Shown: in pieces, positions 16,759 through 24,950 of the stretch
Layout of the letters: each line of letters begins with the position of its first letter
Numbering within the stretch: the stretch's first letter is position 1
Source: an uncultured Eubacterium sp.
GTDB taxonomy: Bacteria > Bacillota > Clostridia > Oscillospirales > Acutalibacteraceae
Length of the DNA stretch: 64,000 nt
Direction: 5' to 3'
NCBI GenBank assembly: GCA_910577195.1
Contig: CAJTLP010000002.1
Coordinates: forward strand, 248,001 to 312,000
Notes under the pieces: generated by a model
Databases searched by the model: none
Seen by the model: the letters and a program-made list of their open reading frames with translations, nothing else
What the model was told of the DNA's origin: nothing
Position numbers and translations under genes: made by a program

Positions 16759-18366
16759 TTAATACTTTTTAAGCTGGTCCTCGTTGAAGTCCTCAAGGAA
16801 TTCATCGTATGTGCCCTTGCGGTCAAGGATTGTATTGCCTGAAATCTCAATAATTCTGTCAGCCACTGTCTGTACAAACTGGTGGTCGTGAGAGGTAAAG
16901 AGAATGGTTTCAGGATAACGCATAAGGCCGTTGTTGAGTGCGGTGATTGACTCCAGGTCAAGGTGGTTGGTAGGCTCGTCAAGGATAAGTACGTTGGCAC
17001 CTGAAAGCATCATCTTACAAAGCATACAGCGCACACGCTCACCACCTGAAAGGACGTTCGCCTTTTTCAGTGCCTCTTCGCCTGAGAAGAGCATTCTGCC
17101 CAGCCAGCCGCGAATGTCGGCTTCAAGTGTGTAGGTTGTGTACTGTCTGAGCCAGTCAACAAGTGTAAGGTCAACGCCGTCAAAATACTGGCTGTTGTCA
17201 CTTGGGAAATAGCTCTGTGATGTGGTTACACCCCATTTGAATGAGCCCTCATCCGGCTCCATTTCACCCATAATGATTTTGAAAAGTGTTGTCTTTGCCA
17301 CAACGTCTGAGCCGACGAAGGCAACCTTTTCTCTTGGATGAATTACAAATGAAATATCGTCAAGCACCTTTCTGTCACCGATGGTTTTTGACAGGTGGTC
17401 AACTCGGAGAAGATCGTTGCCGCATTCTCTGTCAGGCTTGAAATCAACGTATGGGAAACGTCTGCTTGATACAGGCATTTCAATCATTTCAAGAGCATCA
17501 AGCTGTTTTTTACGGCTGGTTGCCTGCTTTGATTTCGCTGCGTTGGCAGAGAAACGCTGAATGAATTCCTGCAGCTCCTTGATTTTCTGCTCGTTCTTTT
17601 TGTTCTGGTCTCTTGCCTGTCTCTGGCGCATCTGTGTATATTCGTACCAGAAATCGTAGTTACCTGTGTAAAGCTGAATTTTACCGAAGTCAACGTCGCA
17701 GATATGTGTGCAGACCTTATTCAAGAAATGTCTGTCGTGGGATACAACGATAACGGTGTTTTCAAAATCCAGCAGGAAATTTTCAAGCCAGCGGATAGCT
17801 GAAAGGTCAAGGTGGTTGGTAGGCTCGTCGAGAAGAAGAATATCAGGATTGCCGAAAAGCGCCTGTGCAAGAAGTACCTTTACCTTCATATCCGACGGCA
17901 GTTCAGCCATCTGCATATAGTGATACTCGTCAGGCACACCTAATCTGTTGAGCATAAATGCAGCATCGGATTCTGCATTCCAGCCGTCCATATCAGCAAA
18001 TTCTGCCTCAAGCTCGCCTGCTTTTATGCCATCCTCTTCCGTGAAATCCTCTTTCATATAAAGGGCATCCTTTTCCTCCATAACCTCAATCAGTCTTGGA
18101 TTGCCCATTAACACAGTGCGGATAACCTCATATTCATCATAAGCAAAGTGGTCCTGCTTTAAGACGGAAAGTCTTTCACCCGGTGTGATAAAAACCTCGC
18201 CCTTCTGTGAGTCAAGCTCACCTGAAAGCACCTTTAAAAAGGTTGATTTTCCTGCACCGTTTGCGCCGATAATACCATAGCAGTTGCCGGCTGAAAATGT
18301 AACATTAACTCTTTCAAAAAGCACTCTTCCGCCAAACTGAACCGTGATGTTGTTTGCCTGAATCAT
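16759..18366 (-). CDS. ABC-F family ATPase (YbiT/YkpA type)
   Basis: 535-aa soluble protein with two NBDs and no membrane domain, of the ribosome-associated ABC-F class. NBD1 has Walker A GANGAGKST and LLLDEPTNHLDL; its signature is altered to LPSDMK. NBD2 has the divergent Walker A GSDVVAKTT, as in the YbiT/YkpA subgroup, with signature LSGGERVR and ILDEPTNHLDL. The linker is charged and helical (QARDQNKKNEQKIKELQE). I start at MIQANNITVQFGG (18366); the frame is open 32 codons further but that part is the hairpin leader. Likely acts on the translating ribosome rather than in transport. Confidence 0.9.
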   Translation of the reverse strand: MIQANNITVQFGGRVLFERVNVTFSAGNCYGIIGANGAGKSTFLKVLSGELDSQKGEVFITPGERLSVLKQDHFAYDEYEVIRTVLMGNPRLIEVMEEKDALYMKEDFTEEDGIKAGELEAEFADMDGWNAESDAAFMLNRLGVPDEYHYMQMAELPSDMKVKVLLAQALFGNPDILLLDEPTNHLDLSAIRWLENFLLDFENTVIVVSHDRHFLNKVCTHICDVDFGKIQLYTGNYDFWYEYTQMRQRQARDQNKKNEQKIKELQEFIQRFSANAAKSKQATSRKKQLDALEMIEMPVSSRRFPYVDFKPDRECGNDLLRVDHLSKTIGDRKVLDDISFVIHPREKVAFVGSDVVAKTTLFKIIMGEMEPDEGSFKWGVTTSQSYFPSDNSQYFDGVDLTLVDWLRQYTTYTLEADIRGWLGRMLFSGEEALKKANVLSGGERVRCMLCKMMLSGANVLILDEPTNHLDLESITALNNGLMRYPETILFTSHDHQFVQTVADRIIEISGNTILDRKGTYDEFLEDFNEDQLKKY

Positions 18367-18369
18367 AAT

Positions 18370-18492
18370 AATTCCCATAGCCTTTCCGGCTACAAATCGT
18401 TTATAAAAAATTCCTAACACCTTGTTGTAGCCGGACAAGGCGTATAATGGGAATTCAGACATCTCAAAATTATGCCATAGGCAAATTTTGAG
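18370..18492 (-). promoter_or_regulatory. Two-hairpin leader in front of the ABC-F gene
   Basis: Hairpin one: AATTCCCAT (18370-18378) with ATGGGAATT (18447-18455) and inner CCGGCTACAA (18386-18395) with TTGTAGCCGG (18425-18434). Hairpin two: CTCAAAATTATGCC (18463-18476) with GGCAAATTTTGAG (18480-18492). The GGGAATT that could act as SD for the ABC-F start is inside the first stem. It may be a regulatory leader or a small palindromic repeat. Confidence 0.55.
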
Positions 18493-18531
18493 GTCAATAT
18501 AATTTATAAAAGCTGATAAAAATACGGATAT

Positions 18532-18560
18532 ATGATACTACATCACACAGCTAAAAACAA
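18532..18560 (-). promoter_or_regulatory. Probable promoter of the ABC-F gene
   Basis: Minus-strand TTGTTT (18555-18560), 17-base spacer, TATCAT (18532-18537). This gives a leader of roughly 160 bases carrying both hairpins. Confidence 0.5.
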
Positions 18561-18567
18561 GTGAAAG

Positions 18568-18596
18568 TTGATTTTATTTTAAAAATATATTATAAT
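18568..18596 (+). promoter_or_regulatory. rpe: Promoter of rpe
   Basis: TTGATT (18568-18573), 17-base spacer, TATAAT (18591-18596), 48 bases before the rpe ATG. Confidence 0.8.
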
Positions 18597-18644
18597 ACTA
18601 TAGTTATAACAGATTATATTGGGAAAGTATGCAGAGGTATAAAT

Positions 18645-19286
18645 ATGGATATCAAAATTTCACCGTCAATGCTTGCATCGGATTATGCAAGGCTTAAGGA
18701 AGAGCTTGAAAAATGTGAAAAGGGCGGAGCGGATTTCATTCATCTTGATGTTATGGACGGTCACTTTGTGCCGAATATTTCAATCGGTGCACCTGTGATT
18801 GCGGCTATGAAAAAGGTTTGCAATGTTCCGTTTGATGTTCATCTTATGATATCGGACCCATATTTTTATGTTGATGATTTTGTAAATGCAGGTGCGGATA
18901 TTATAACATTCCATACCGAATGTGAGTCTGATATAGAAAAGACAATTGATAAAATAATCAGTAAAGGCTGTAAGGCAGCACTTGCCGTTAAGCCGAACAC
19001 ACCGATTGATGCGGTTTATCCGTATCTTGATAAATTATCAATGGTACTCGTTATGACGGTTGAGCCCGGCTTTGGCGGTCAGAGCTTTATGGAAAGCACA
19101 ATGCCGAAGATTAAAGCACTCAGAGAAAAGTGCCCTGATATGGATATTCAGGTTGACGGCGGAATCAATACCGAAACCGTTAAGATTGCAGGCGCAGCAG
19201 GTGCAAATGTTTTTGTTGCAGGCTCGGCAGTATTTAAAAGTGAAAATCCTGCAGATACAATCAGAATTCTTAAGCAAGTGAGATAA
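18645..19286 (+). CDS. rpe: Ribulose-phosphate 3-epimerase
   Basis: 213-aa TIM-barrel enzyme interconverting ribulose-5-phosphate and xylulose-5-phosphate in the pentose phosphate pathway. Signature motifs are all present: SPSMLASDYARL, HLDVMDGHFVPNIS, DVHLMI, MTVEPGFGGQSF and VDGGI. Start is the ATG at 18645 with AGAGGT upstream; an earlier in-frame ATG/GTG would begin in the promoter. The final codons (LKQVR) lie within a 46-nt repeat that also occurs at 42416, so the C-terminal residues may have been supplied by that repeat. Confidence 0.96.
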   Translation: MDIKISPSMLASDYARLKEELEKCEKGGADFIHLDVMDGHFVPNISIGAPVIAAMKKVCNVPFDVHLMISDPYFYVDDFVNAGADIITFHTECESDIEKTIDKIISKGCKAALAVKPNTPIDAVYPYLDKLSMVLVMTVEPGFGGQSFMESTMPKIKALREKCPDMDIQVDGGINTETVKIAGAAGANVFVAGSAVFKSENPADTIRILKQVR

Positions 19287-19315
19287 ATCCGAACAAGCCT
19301 AAAGCGGCTTGCTTA
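19270..19315. repeat. 46-nt structured repeat, copy 1
   Basis: Matches 42416-42461 at 44 of 46 positions on the same strand. Ends are complementary (TTAAGCAAG and CTTGCTTAA) with an inner GCC/GGC pair around TAAAGC. It spans the last five codons and stop of rpe. Confidence 0.6.
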
Positions 19316-19346
19316 AGGAAAACGCAGTAGTATAAACGGTGATTTT

Positions 19347-20393
19347 ATGAAAAAGAAACGCTTTTATAATAATAAAAAGCGAAATGAAAAATGGACAGAG
19401 CAGCCACAGGGCAGGAAAATAAGCTTTGCAGATAAGTATATTGACTCAGGCAGCGGCTCGGATAAATATGATAAGAGACGAGCTAAGGAAAAAAAGCCTT
19501 TCTTCACAAGGGAGCGTTTTGAGGCTTTTCTGAAAAATGCAGTTGTTGTAATCGGATGCTTTTTGATTATATGCGTTGGATATACAGTTATGGATTTGTA
19601 TATTGAACGCAAGGCGATGCCCATTGCTCCAAGCAGTGATGATGTTGTGGCGGATATGAACAATGTCAGTCTTGTGCTTCAGTGCGACAGAATTGAGCCA
19701 ATGGCAATGGACGGCGGTGTAATGCTTTCGGCAGTTATGGATGAAATCAATGATAAGGGCTATACGTCGGTTGCCTTTGACCTTAAGCGTGATGACGGAA
19801 CAATCGGCTACGACAGTGGTCTTGCTACCATTGATATGTATGGTGCGGAATCATCACCTGCCGGCGATATCGGAAAATCAATCAGTGAATTTCTGGCAAA
19901 TGATATTTTGCCTGTGGGCAGGATTTCCTGCTATAAGGATAATGTGGCGGCATCCGGTGATCTGACTGCAGGTATTACGATTAACAATAAGCTTTATATG
20001 GATTCGGACGGAAATACGTATCTTAATCCGGACAGTCAGACAACTTATAACTACATTAAGGGCATAATAGAAGAGGTTAAGGGAATGGGTGTAACAGTAT
20101 TCATTCTTGACAACTGCGATTTGCCTGAGGATATCAGCGGAAATTATAAGGACGGCTTTAAGATATTAGCTGAAAAGCTGTATAACGATTTCGGAAGTGA
20201 TATCAGACTGGTTGAAGGGGTTTCCGTTACAATCAGCTCGGATAATGCAAAGGCCATTCAGAGGGAATGGGAAGAAAAGACAAAGGACATCAGCGGTGAC
20301 AATATAATCTTTAACATAACAGCAAAGGATAAGAATAAGGTTAAGGATTATCTTGATAATCATAGCAATATAAATTACAGTATTACAGAATAA
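19347..20393 (+). CDS. Membrane-anchored putative glycoside-hydrolase-like protein (DUF4015-like)
   Basis: 348-aa protein with a strongly basic cytoplasmic N-terminus (about 70 residues), one membrane helix (AVVVIGCFLIICVGYTVMDL), and an extracellular domain. The latter resembles the DUF4015 GH-like barrel: SVAFDLKRDDGTIGYDS, DILPVGRISCYKDN, YLNPDSQTTYNYI and VTVFILDNCDLP follow the order of that family. Catalytic activity is not certain. SD GGTGAT lies six bases before the ATG. The next gene, a secreted beta-sandwich protein, starts ten bases after its stop, so both may work together at the envelope. Confidence 0.65.
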   Translation: MKKKRFYNNKKRNEKWTEQPQGRKISFADKYIDSGSGSDKYDKRRAKEKKPFFTRERFEAFLKNAVVVIGCFLIICVGYTVMDLYIERKAMPIAPSSDDVVADMNNVSLVLQCDRIEPMAMDGGVMLSAVMDEINDKGYTSVAFDLKRDDGTIGYDSGLATIDMYGAESSPAGDIGKSISEFLANDILPVGRISCYKDNVAASGDLTAGITINNKLYMDSDGNTYLNPDSQTTYNYIKGIIEEVKGMGVTVFILDNCDLPEDISGNYKDGFKILAEKLYNDFGSDIRLVEGVSVTISSDNAKAIQREWEEKTKDISGDNIIFNITAKDKNKVKDYLDNHSNINYSITE

Positions 20394-20403
20394 GGGTGAT
20401 TTT

Positions 20404-21237
20404 ATGAGGAGAAAAATCAGTTCGTTTCTAATGTTTGCACTATGCATTTGTCAGCTTGTCATGCCTTTTCAGGCTTTTGCTGAGGACAGTGCACCTGTGC
20501 TGACATCAATCAGCTTTAAAAATGCTGAGCTTAAAGACGAATTCAAAGCCGATGTAAGGGAATACGGTTTAGTGCTTGAAAACAATGATGTTTCACCTAC
20601 GCTGGAAAGCTATCAGATTCAAGGCGAGGCGGACATTTTTGTGACATACGTATATGATGATACCAATCATCAGACAGGACTGACTGTTACACTGCAGTAC
20701 GATTGGGGAACTACAATTTATAATTTCAGTTATACAAATCCTGCTCAGTACGAGATAAACAGCAACAATCTGCTTTCAAATATTTACTGTACATACGGTG
20801 AGCTGTCTCCTGCACTGAATGATGAGGATACGGCTTATAAGCTTTATATCCCTTCTGATTTGACGCAGCTTGAGATTACGCCTGTCACACAGGATATTCA
20901 GGCATATTGTGCACCTGTTGAGCTTACGCTTGATGATGAGCAGACACCGAAAATTACACTTTACTCCATTGCTTCTGACGGAAGTAAGAGGGAGTATCTT
21001 CTTGATATCAAGCGTGTTGATAAAACGACAGAGCAGGTAAAGGCTGAAATGGAAAGTCCTGATTTTAAATCCTTTGTTGACGGCACACGTCTTTACCAGA
21101 AACCGGAATTTTTAATTACCGTCGGTGCTGTAATCGGCGGAATCATTGTGATTGCGTTATTGTTTGCGGTAACAAGAAGAATTGCGGTTAATCCGTATGA
21201 TAAGGATGAAAAGCCATTCTACAGTCCGGTGGAATGA
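20404..21237 (+). CDS. Secreted, C-terminally anchored cadherin-like beta-sandwich protein
   Basis: 277-aa protein with a signal peptide (to about QAFAEDS), two beta-sandwich repeats, the second of the cadherin-like type (LSPALNDEDTAYKLYIPSDL, ending REYLLDIKR), and a C-terminal membrane helix near residues 237-258 with a short cytoplasmic tail. Such domains serve binding or structural roles on the cell surface. SD GGTGAT. Tight spacing after the DUF4015-like gene suggests an operon. No enzyme motif was seen. Confidence 0.75.
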   Translation: MRRKISSFLMFALCICQLVMPFQAFAEDSAPVLTSISFKNAELKDEFKADVREYGLVLENNDVSPTLESYQIQGEADIFVTYVYDDTNHQTGLTVTLQYDWGTTIYNFSYTNPAQYEINSNNLLSNIYCTYGELSPALNDEDTAYKLYIPSDLTQLEITPVTQDIQAYCAPVELTLDDEQTPKITLYSIASDGSKREYLLDIKRVDKTTEQVKAEMESPDFKSFVDGTRLYQKPEFLITVGAVIGGIIVIALLFAVTRRIAVNPYDKDEKPFYSPVE

Positions 21238-21284
21238 TTTTGGAATAATGTAAAAGTTTAAATTGAAGAAAGGGGAGCGCTTTT

Positions 21285-22670
21285 ATGAATATAGAAGAAA
21301 TGGAAATGGAAGAAATCAGAGAAAAGATAGTCTCCCTGTATTCTGAAAAAAAGTATCTTGAAATCAAAGCAATACTTACCGAAATGAATCCAGTGGACGT
21401 TGCTCTGCTTTTTGATGAATTTGAATCGGACAGACAGATTCTCTTATTCCGTCTGCTGCCTAAGGAGGAAGCGGCGGAAACCTTTGTTGAGCTTGATAAT
21501 GATTCGCAGGAAGCAATCATCAGAGCCTTTTCCGATATGGAAATCAGAGAGGTGCTTGACGAGCTTTACCTGGATGATACCGTTGATATTATTGAGGAAA
21601 TGCCTGCCACAATTGTAAAGAGAATTCTGAAAAATACGGATGCACAGACAAGAGCATCTATCAATACGCTGCTTAAATACCCTGAGGACAGTGCAGGCTC
21701 CATTATGACACCGGAGTTTGTGGATCTGAAAAAAACAAATACGGTTGAGGATGCGATTAAGCGTATCAGGCGTACAGGTGTGGATAAGGAAACCATTTAT
21801 ACCTGCTATGTTACGGATGAGTCAAGGCACCTTATCGGTGTAACAACCGTCAAGGAATTGCTGCTCCATGAGAATGATGTAAAAATTGAAGACTTAATGG
21901 AGACGAATGTTATCTATATCAATACACATGATGACCAGGAGACCGCAGCGGACTTGCTCAGCAAGTACGATTTCCTTGCACTGCCTGTTGTGGATATGGA
22001 GCAGAGGCTTGTAGGTATTATCACCGTCGATGACGCTATGGACGTATTGGTTGATGAGAATACTGAGGATATCCATAAGATGAACGCGATTATGCCCAAT
22101 GAAAAGCCTTATCTTAAAATGGGTATTTTTGAAACCTGGAAATCAAGAATTATCTGGCTGCTTTGTCTTATGGTCAGTGCTACCTTTACAAGTATGATTA
22201 TCAATGCGTTTGAGAATCAGCTTTCTGCACTGATTGTCCTTACCTCATTTGTTCCTATGCTTACAGGAACAAGCGGTAATGCCGGCGGACAGGCGAGCGC
22301 CGTTATTATCCGTGCTCTTTCTCTTAAGGAAGTGGATTATAAGGATATCTTCAAGGTTTTATGGAAGGAATTCCGTGTGGGTATCGTATGCGGTGTTACT
22401 CTTGCCGCTGTTAATTTTGTTAAAATATGGCTTATCGACAGGTCGCTGCTTGGCATGAGTGATATCACCGTGTGGGTGGATTTGGTTATCAGCCTCACAC
22501 TTGTTATAGAAGTCATCTTTGCTAAGATGGTTGGCTGTGCCTTCCCAATATTGGCAAAGAAAATGAAGCTTGACCCTGCGGTAATTTCATCACCGTTCAT
22601 CACAACGGTTATGGACGCATTGTCACTGCTGATTTATTTCTGCCTGGCAACCGCAATTCTGAATATATAA
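21285..22670 (+). CDS. mgtE: MgtE-family magnesium transporter
   Basis: 461-aa Mg2+ channel/transporter. The N-terminal superhelical domain (LPKEEAAETFVELDNDSQEAI) is followed by two CBS domains (DSAGSIMTPEFVDLKK, then LALPVVDMEQRLVGIITVDD) and five membrane helices with GTSGNAGGQASAV, the conserved pore region. Full family length. SD AAAGGGGAGCG is seven to nine bases before the ATG. Only 47 bases separate it from the previous gene, so no M-box riboswitch can fit; Mg2+ is presumably sensed by the protein itself. A terminator follows. Confidence 0.96.
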   Translation: MNIEEMEMEEIREKIVSLYSEKKYLEIKAILTEMNPVDVALLFDEFESDRQILLFRLLPKEEAAETFVELDNDSQEAIIRAFSDMEIREVLDELYLDDTVDIIEEMPATIVKRILKNTDAQTRASINTLLKYPEDSAGSIMTPEFVDLKKTNTVEDAIKRIRRTGVDKETIYTCYVTDESRHLIGVTTVKELLLHENDVKIEDLMETNVIYINTHDDQETAADLLSKYDFLALPVVDMEQRLVGIITVDDAMDVLVDENTEDIHKMNAIMPNEKPYLKMGIFETWKSRIIWLLCLMVSATFTSMIINAFENQLSALIVLTSFVPMLTGTSGNAGGQASAVIIRALSLKEVDYKDIFKVLWKEFRVGIVCGVTLAAVNFVKIWLIDRSLLGMSDITVWVDLVISLTLVIEVIFAKMVGCAFPILAKKMKLDPAVISSPFITTVMDALSLLIYFCLATAILNI

Positions 22671-22675
22671 AAGAA

Positions 22676-22711
22676 CAAAGCCCTCAACGCTCAGTTGAGG
22701 GCTTTGCTTTT
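22676..22711 (+). terminator. Terminator of mgtE
   Basis: 13-bp stem CAAAGCCCTCAAC (22676-22688) with GTTGAGGGCTTTG (22694-22706), then CTTTTTA. The following 145 bases to 22857 contain no recognised feature. Confidence 0.9.
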
Positions 22712-22857
22712 TATCCGTGCTGTAAAATCTGTTCTCGCTCTTACGGTGCCAAATATGTGTTTCTTGTTTTTGGTACATATCGTAATGAAATACGCACCGT
22801 TTGTACTGTAATCAAAATTTGCTAACCTTGTCGGTTTTCGCTTTGGAAGATTCATAG

Positions 22858-23085
22858 TTAATGTTTTATTTCTTCTTCAATTTCTGTTAAATAATCAAGC
22901 GACACATTATATATCTTACTTAATTTTCTCAAAAGATTTACAGGAATTGTTCTTTCTCCTGTCTCGTAGCGTCTGTAGGTGTTAAGATATAATCCGAGCA
23001 TATCTGCAATGTCCTGCTGCAAATATCCATTGTCCTCTCTTATATCTCGTATTCTTTGGTATCTGAATGTTGGTTTTTTCTGCAT
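22858..23085 (-). CDS. Small XRE-family transcriptional regulator
   Basis: 75-aa single-domain HTH protein of the lambda-Cro/XRE type: RIRDIREDNGYLQQDIADML, then YRRYETGERTIPV and a C-terminal IYNVSLDYLTEI. SD GAGGTGATT precedes the ATG. It is divergent from a 56-aa ribbon-helix-helix gene, with two AACACA-N4-TGTGTT palindromes filling the space between, so it very likely represses itself and its partner. Downstream targets are unknown. Confidence 0.88.
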   Translation of the reverse strand: MQKKPTFRYQRIRDIREDNGYLQQDIADMLGLYLNTYRRYETGERTIPVNLLRKLSKIYNVSLDYLTEIEEEIKH

Positions 23086-23114
23086 ACAATCACCTCGTAA
23101 TGATTATATCCGAT

Positions 23115-23152
23115 AACACAAAAATGTGTTGACAATAACACAATTATGTGTT
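23115..23152. promoter_or_regulatory. Twin palindromic operator of the XRE/RHH pair
   Basis: Two palindromes AACACA-N4-TGTGTT (23115-23130 and 23137-23152), centres 22 bases apart, i.e. about two helical turns. They overlap the -35 box and spacer of the rightward promoter. Confidence 0.75.
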
Positions 23153-23157
23153 ATTTT
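23129..23157 (+). promoter_or_regulatory. Promoter of the ribbon-helix-helix gene
   Basis: TTGACA (23129-23134), 17-base spacer, TATTTT (23152-23157). A TATAAT at 23163-23168 lies further on without a matched -35. Confidence 0.55.
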
Positions 23158-23186
23158 GTTTGTATAATACGATGCGAGGTAATAAT

Positions 23187-23357
23187 ATGAGAAAATTTAA
23201 GATACCTGTAACACCACCAACAACAAGTAAGAGTATACGTTTTCCCAATGATATCATTGACCAGGTTGAAAATCTGATTATCAGCAAAGACTGCACCTTC
23301 ACCGCTTTTGTGGTTGAGGTGGTTCGCACTGCTCTGGATGATATCAATAACGAATGA
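23187..23357 (+). CDS. Ribbon-helix-helix DNA-binding protein, copy 1
   Basis: 56-aa protein. A basic proline-rich N-terminus (MRKFKIPVTPPTTSK) leads into a short beta strand SIRFP and two helices (DIIDQVENLII, TAFVVEVVRTALDDI), the MetJ/Arc/CopG pattern. Start is the ATG at 23187, behind GCGAGGT. It is divergent from the small XRE gene and controlled through the shared operators. A second copy at 31456-31626 is about 95% identical in DNA and differs at three residues. No toxin gene follows, so an antitoxin role is not supported; it is more likely a paired regulator. Confidence 0.8.
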   Translation: MRKFKIPVTPPTTSKSIRFPNDIIDQVENLIISKDCTFTAFVVEVVRTALDDINNE

Positions 23358-23371
23358 AAGGTTTATCCGGA

Positions 23372-23404
23372 ATAAAAAAGAACACGAAAAAGAGCTTTCG
23401 TGTT
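23372..23404 (-). terminator. Minus-strand terminator after the transglutaminase transcript
   Basis: 9-bp stem AACACGAAA (23381-23389) with TTTCGTGTT (23396-23404), followed on the minus strand by CTTTTTTATT. On the plus strand no U-tract follows. Confidence 0.6.
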
Positions 23405-23431
23405 AAACAGTGCAATTTATGATAAAAATAA

Positions 23432-23545
23432 AGAACCGTAGATACAGAAGTTTGATATAGGTGGTTAGTTATCTACGGTTCTCTATTAACTTAAGGAGTA
23501 AAAGTTAGCTTTTACTAACTGGCTATAGGTTAGCATAAACTAACT
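23432..23545. other. Structured non-coding stretch with GTTAG palindromes
   Basis: A 13-bp inverted repeat AGAACCGTAGATA (23432-23444) with TATCTACGGTTCT (23470-23482) stands next to two palindromes: AGTTAG-N6-CTAACT (23503-23520) and GGTTAG-N6-CTAACT (23528-23545). There is no reading frame. It may be 3' UTR of the transglutaminase gene, a small RNA, or an orphan operator. Confidence 0.45.
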
Positions 23546-23573
23546 CGTTTGCCAATACTTTTTTCATTTTTGT

Positions 23574-24767
23574 TTATTCTTTTTCTGAAAAGAAGATTGT
23601 AATGGTGTTGTGCTCATCGTCATTGCTGTATTTAATGGTGTCTGTTTTTATTTTCTTTGACAGGGGGTCAATTGTTTTCAGTATAAAATATATTCCCTGA
23701 TTATCAAACAGATTTTCTTTTGCAGTTTTATATTCCTCAGGATTTGCAAATTGTAATTGTATGTCATTTTCATCAGTTTCAAAGGCATTTTTTATACGGT
23801 TTCTGATGTCAGGCTGACTGTACTTTTCAAAATATAATCCCTGTCTTACAAAATAATTGTTTTCACCTGTGGATTTTATGGCGGAAAAATTATCGTTGCA
23901 GCTATGTGTTTTTTCCAGCTCCTCAGAATTCATAAGGAAAAATATATGGCTTACGGAATTGCTGTCTTTGTTTTTTTCAAAGCCGTCGCCCCAGGTTGCA
24001 TCTGAAAAATAGATTTCATTGTCTATTACCTGAGCAGTCCAGGCGTGATTTTCACTGCCGTTTGGTGTGTTGGCATAGCCTGATATGGTTACTGCATCCA
24101 TACCGCAAAGGGTCAAAAGATACTGATATGCTTTTGAATACCCTGAGCAGACAGCCTTGCCATTCAGGAGAACACCCTCAATGGTTGACACTTCACAATG
24201 ATTGTTTATATCCGCAGCCTCATCATAGGCATAGGTTGTATGCATTGTGATATAGTCAAACAGTGCAAGTGATTTTTCATAGTCACTGCTTTTGGAATCC
24301 ATTGTCTTTAAAATATCATCCGCCTTTTTTTCAATCAGCAGAGCCTTTTCCTGTGCCTGTTCATAGGAGTATGCATATTTAAAGGTCAGCCTGCCGCTGT
24401 TTGAAAAGGTGCAGTCACCCTTTGTCCAGAAAATTTCAGGGTGCTGTGAGAGCACAAGCTCCACAAGCTCAAATATTCTGTTTGTTTCTATATTCTGGTA
24501 AATGTTAACGGAGGATTTGTGTGTGCTCAGACCATTGTATATGATGTCAAAAGCTTTTTGCTCCTCATCTGTCAGAGCTGAATTCAATGTATCTGCAAGT
24601 GTGACAGTGTTTTTACTTTTTGTTGTGGGAACGGTTGTTTCCGTTTCCTTTACCATTGTCAGCTTATCAATTGTCTGTACAAGCTCACCGTTCGTGTGGG
24701 CATTGTATACGTAAAGCAGGCAAAAGGCAAGAGCAATTACAAAAACGAATTTAAAGAATTTTTTCAT
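23574..24767 (-). CDS. Membrane-anchored transglutaminase-like protein
   Basis: 397-aa protein with an N-terminal membrane anchor (residues 5-21), a Thr-rich linker, and a transglutaminase-core domain. The papain-like triad is visible: Cys207 in GKAVCSGYS, His241 in SENHAW, Asp256 in YFSDATWGD. Bacterial members act as proteases or crosslinking enzymes at the cell surface; the substrate is unknown. The C-terminal 100 residues are specific and unassigned. SD AGGTGA sits eight bases before the ATG. It is transcribed alone from a good promoter. Confidence 0.85.
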   Translation of the reverse strand: MKKFFKFVFVIALAFCLLYVYNAHTNGELVQTIDKLTMVKETETTVPTTKSKNTVTLADTLNSALTDEEQKAFDIIYNGLSTHKSSVNIYQNIETNRIFELVELVLSQHPEIFWTKGDCTFSNSGRLTFKYAYSYEQAQEKALLIEKKADDILKTMDSKSSDYEKSLALFDYITMHTTYAYDEAADINNHCEVSTIEGVLLNGKAVCSGYSKAYQYLLTLCGMDAVTISGYANTPNGSENHAWTAQVIDNEIYFSDATWGDGFEKNKDSNSVSHIFFLMNSEELEKTHSCNDNFSAIKSTGENNYFVRQGLYFEKYSQPDIRNRIKNAFETDENDIQLQFANPEEYKTAKENLFDNQGIYFILKTIDPLSKKIKTDTIKYSNDDEHNTITIFFSEKE

Positions 24768-24812
24768 ATATTTATTTCACCTGTAAAAATTTTTATATGC
24801 CTTCAAACATAT

Positions 24813-24841
24813 ATAGTATCATTTTTAACGAAAGATAACAA
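24813..24841 (-). promoter_or_regulatory. Promoter of the transglutaminase gene
   Basis: Minus-strand TTGTTA (24836-24841), 17-base spacer, TACTAT (24813-24818). Confidence 0.6.
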
Positions 24842-24950
24842 AAAATTATATATTTCTGTCATTATTATTGACGAATTGTTTTATAGATAATTTTATATGA
24901 ATATGATACAATATTAATTAACGGGATTACAAGTAAAAGGAAGTATAATT

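Noticed and set aside
21238..21284. M-box riboswitch before mgtE
   Set aside because: The 47-base gap is far too short.
23187..23357. RHH/XRE pair as toxin-antitoxin system
   Set aside because: Both proteins look like DNA-binding regulators, they are divergent instead of co-operonic, and no toxin-like gene follows either copy.
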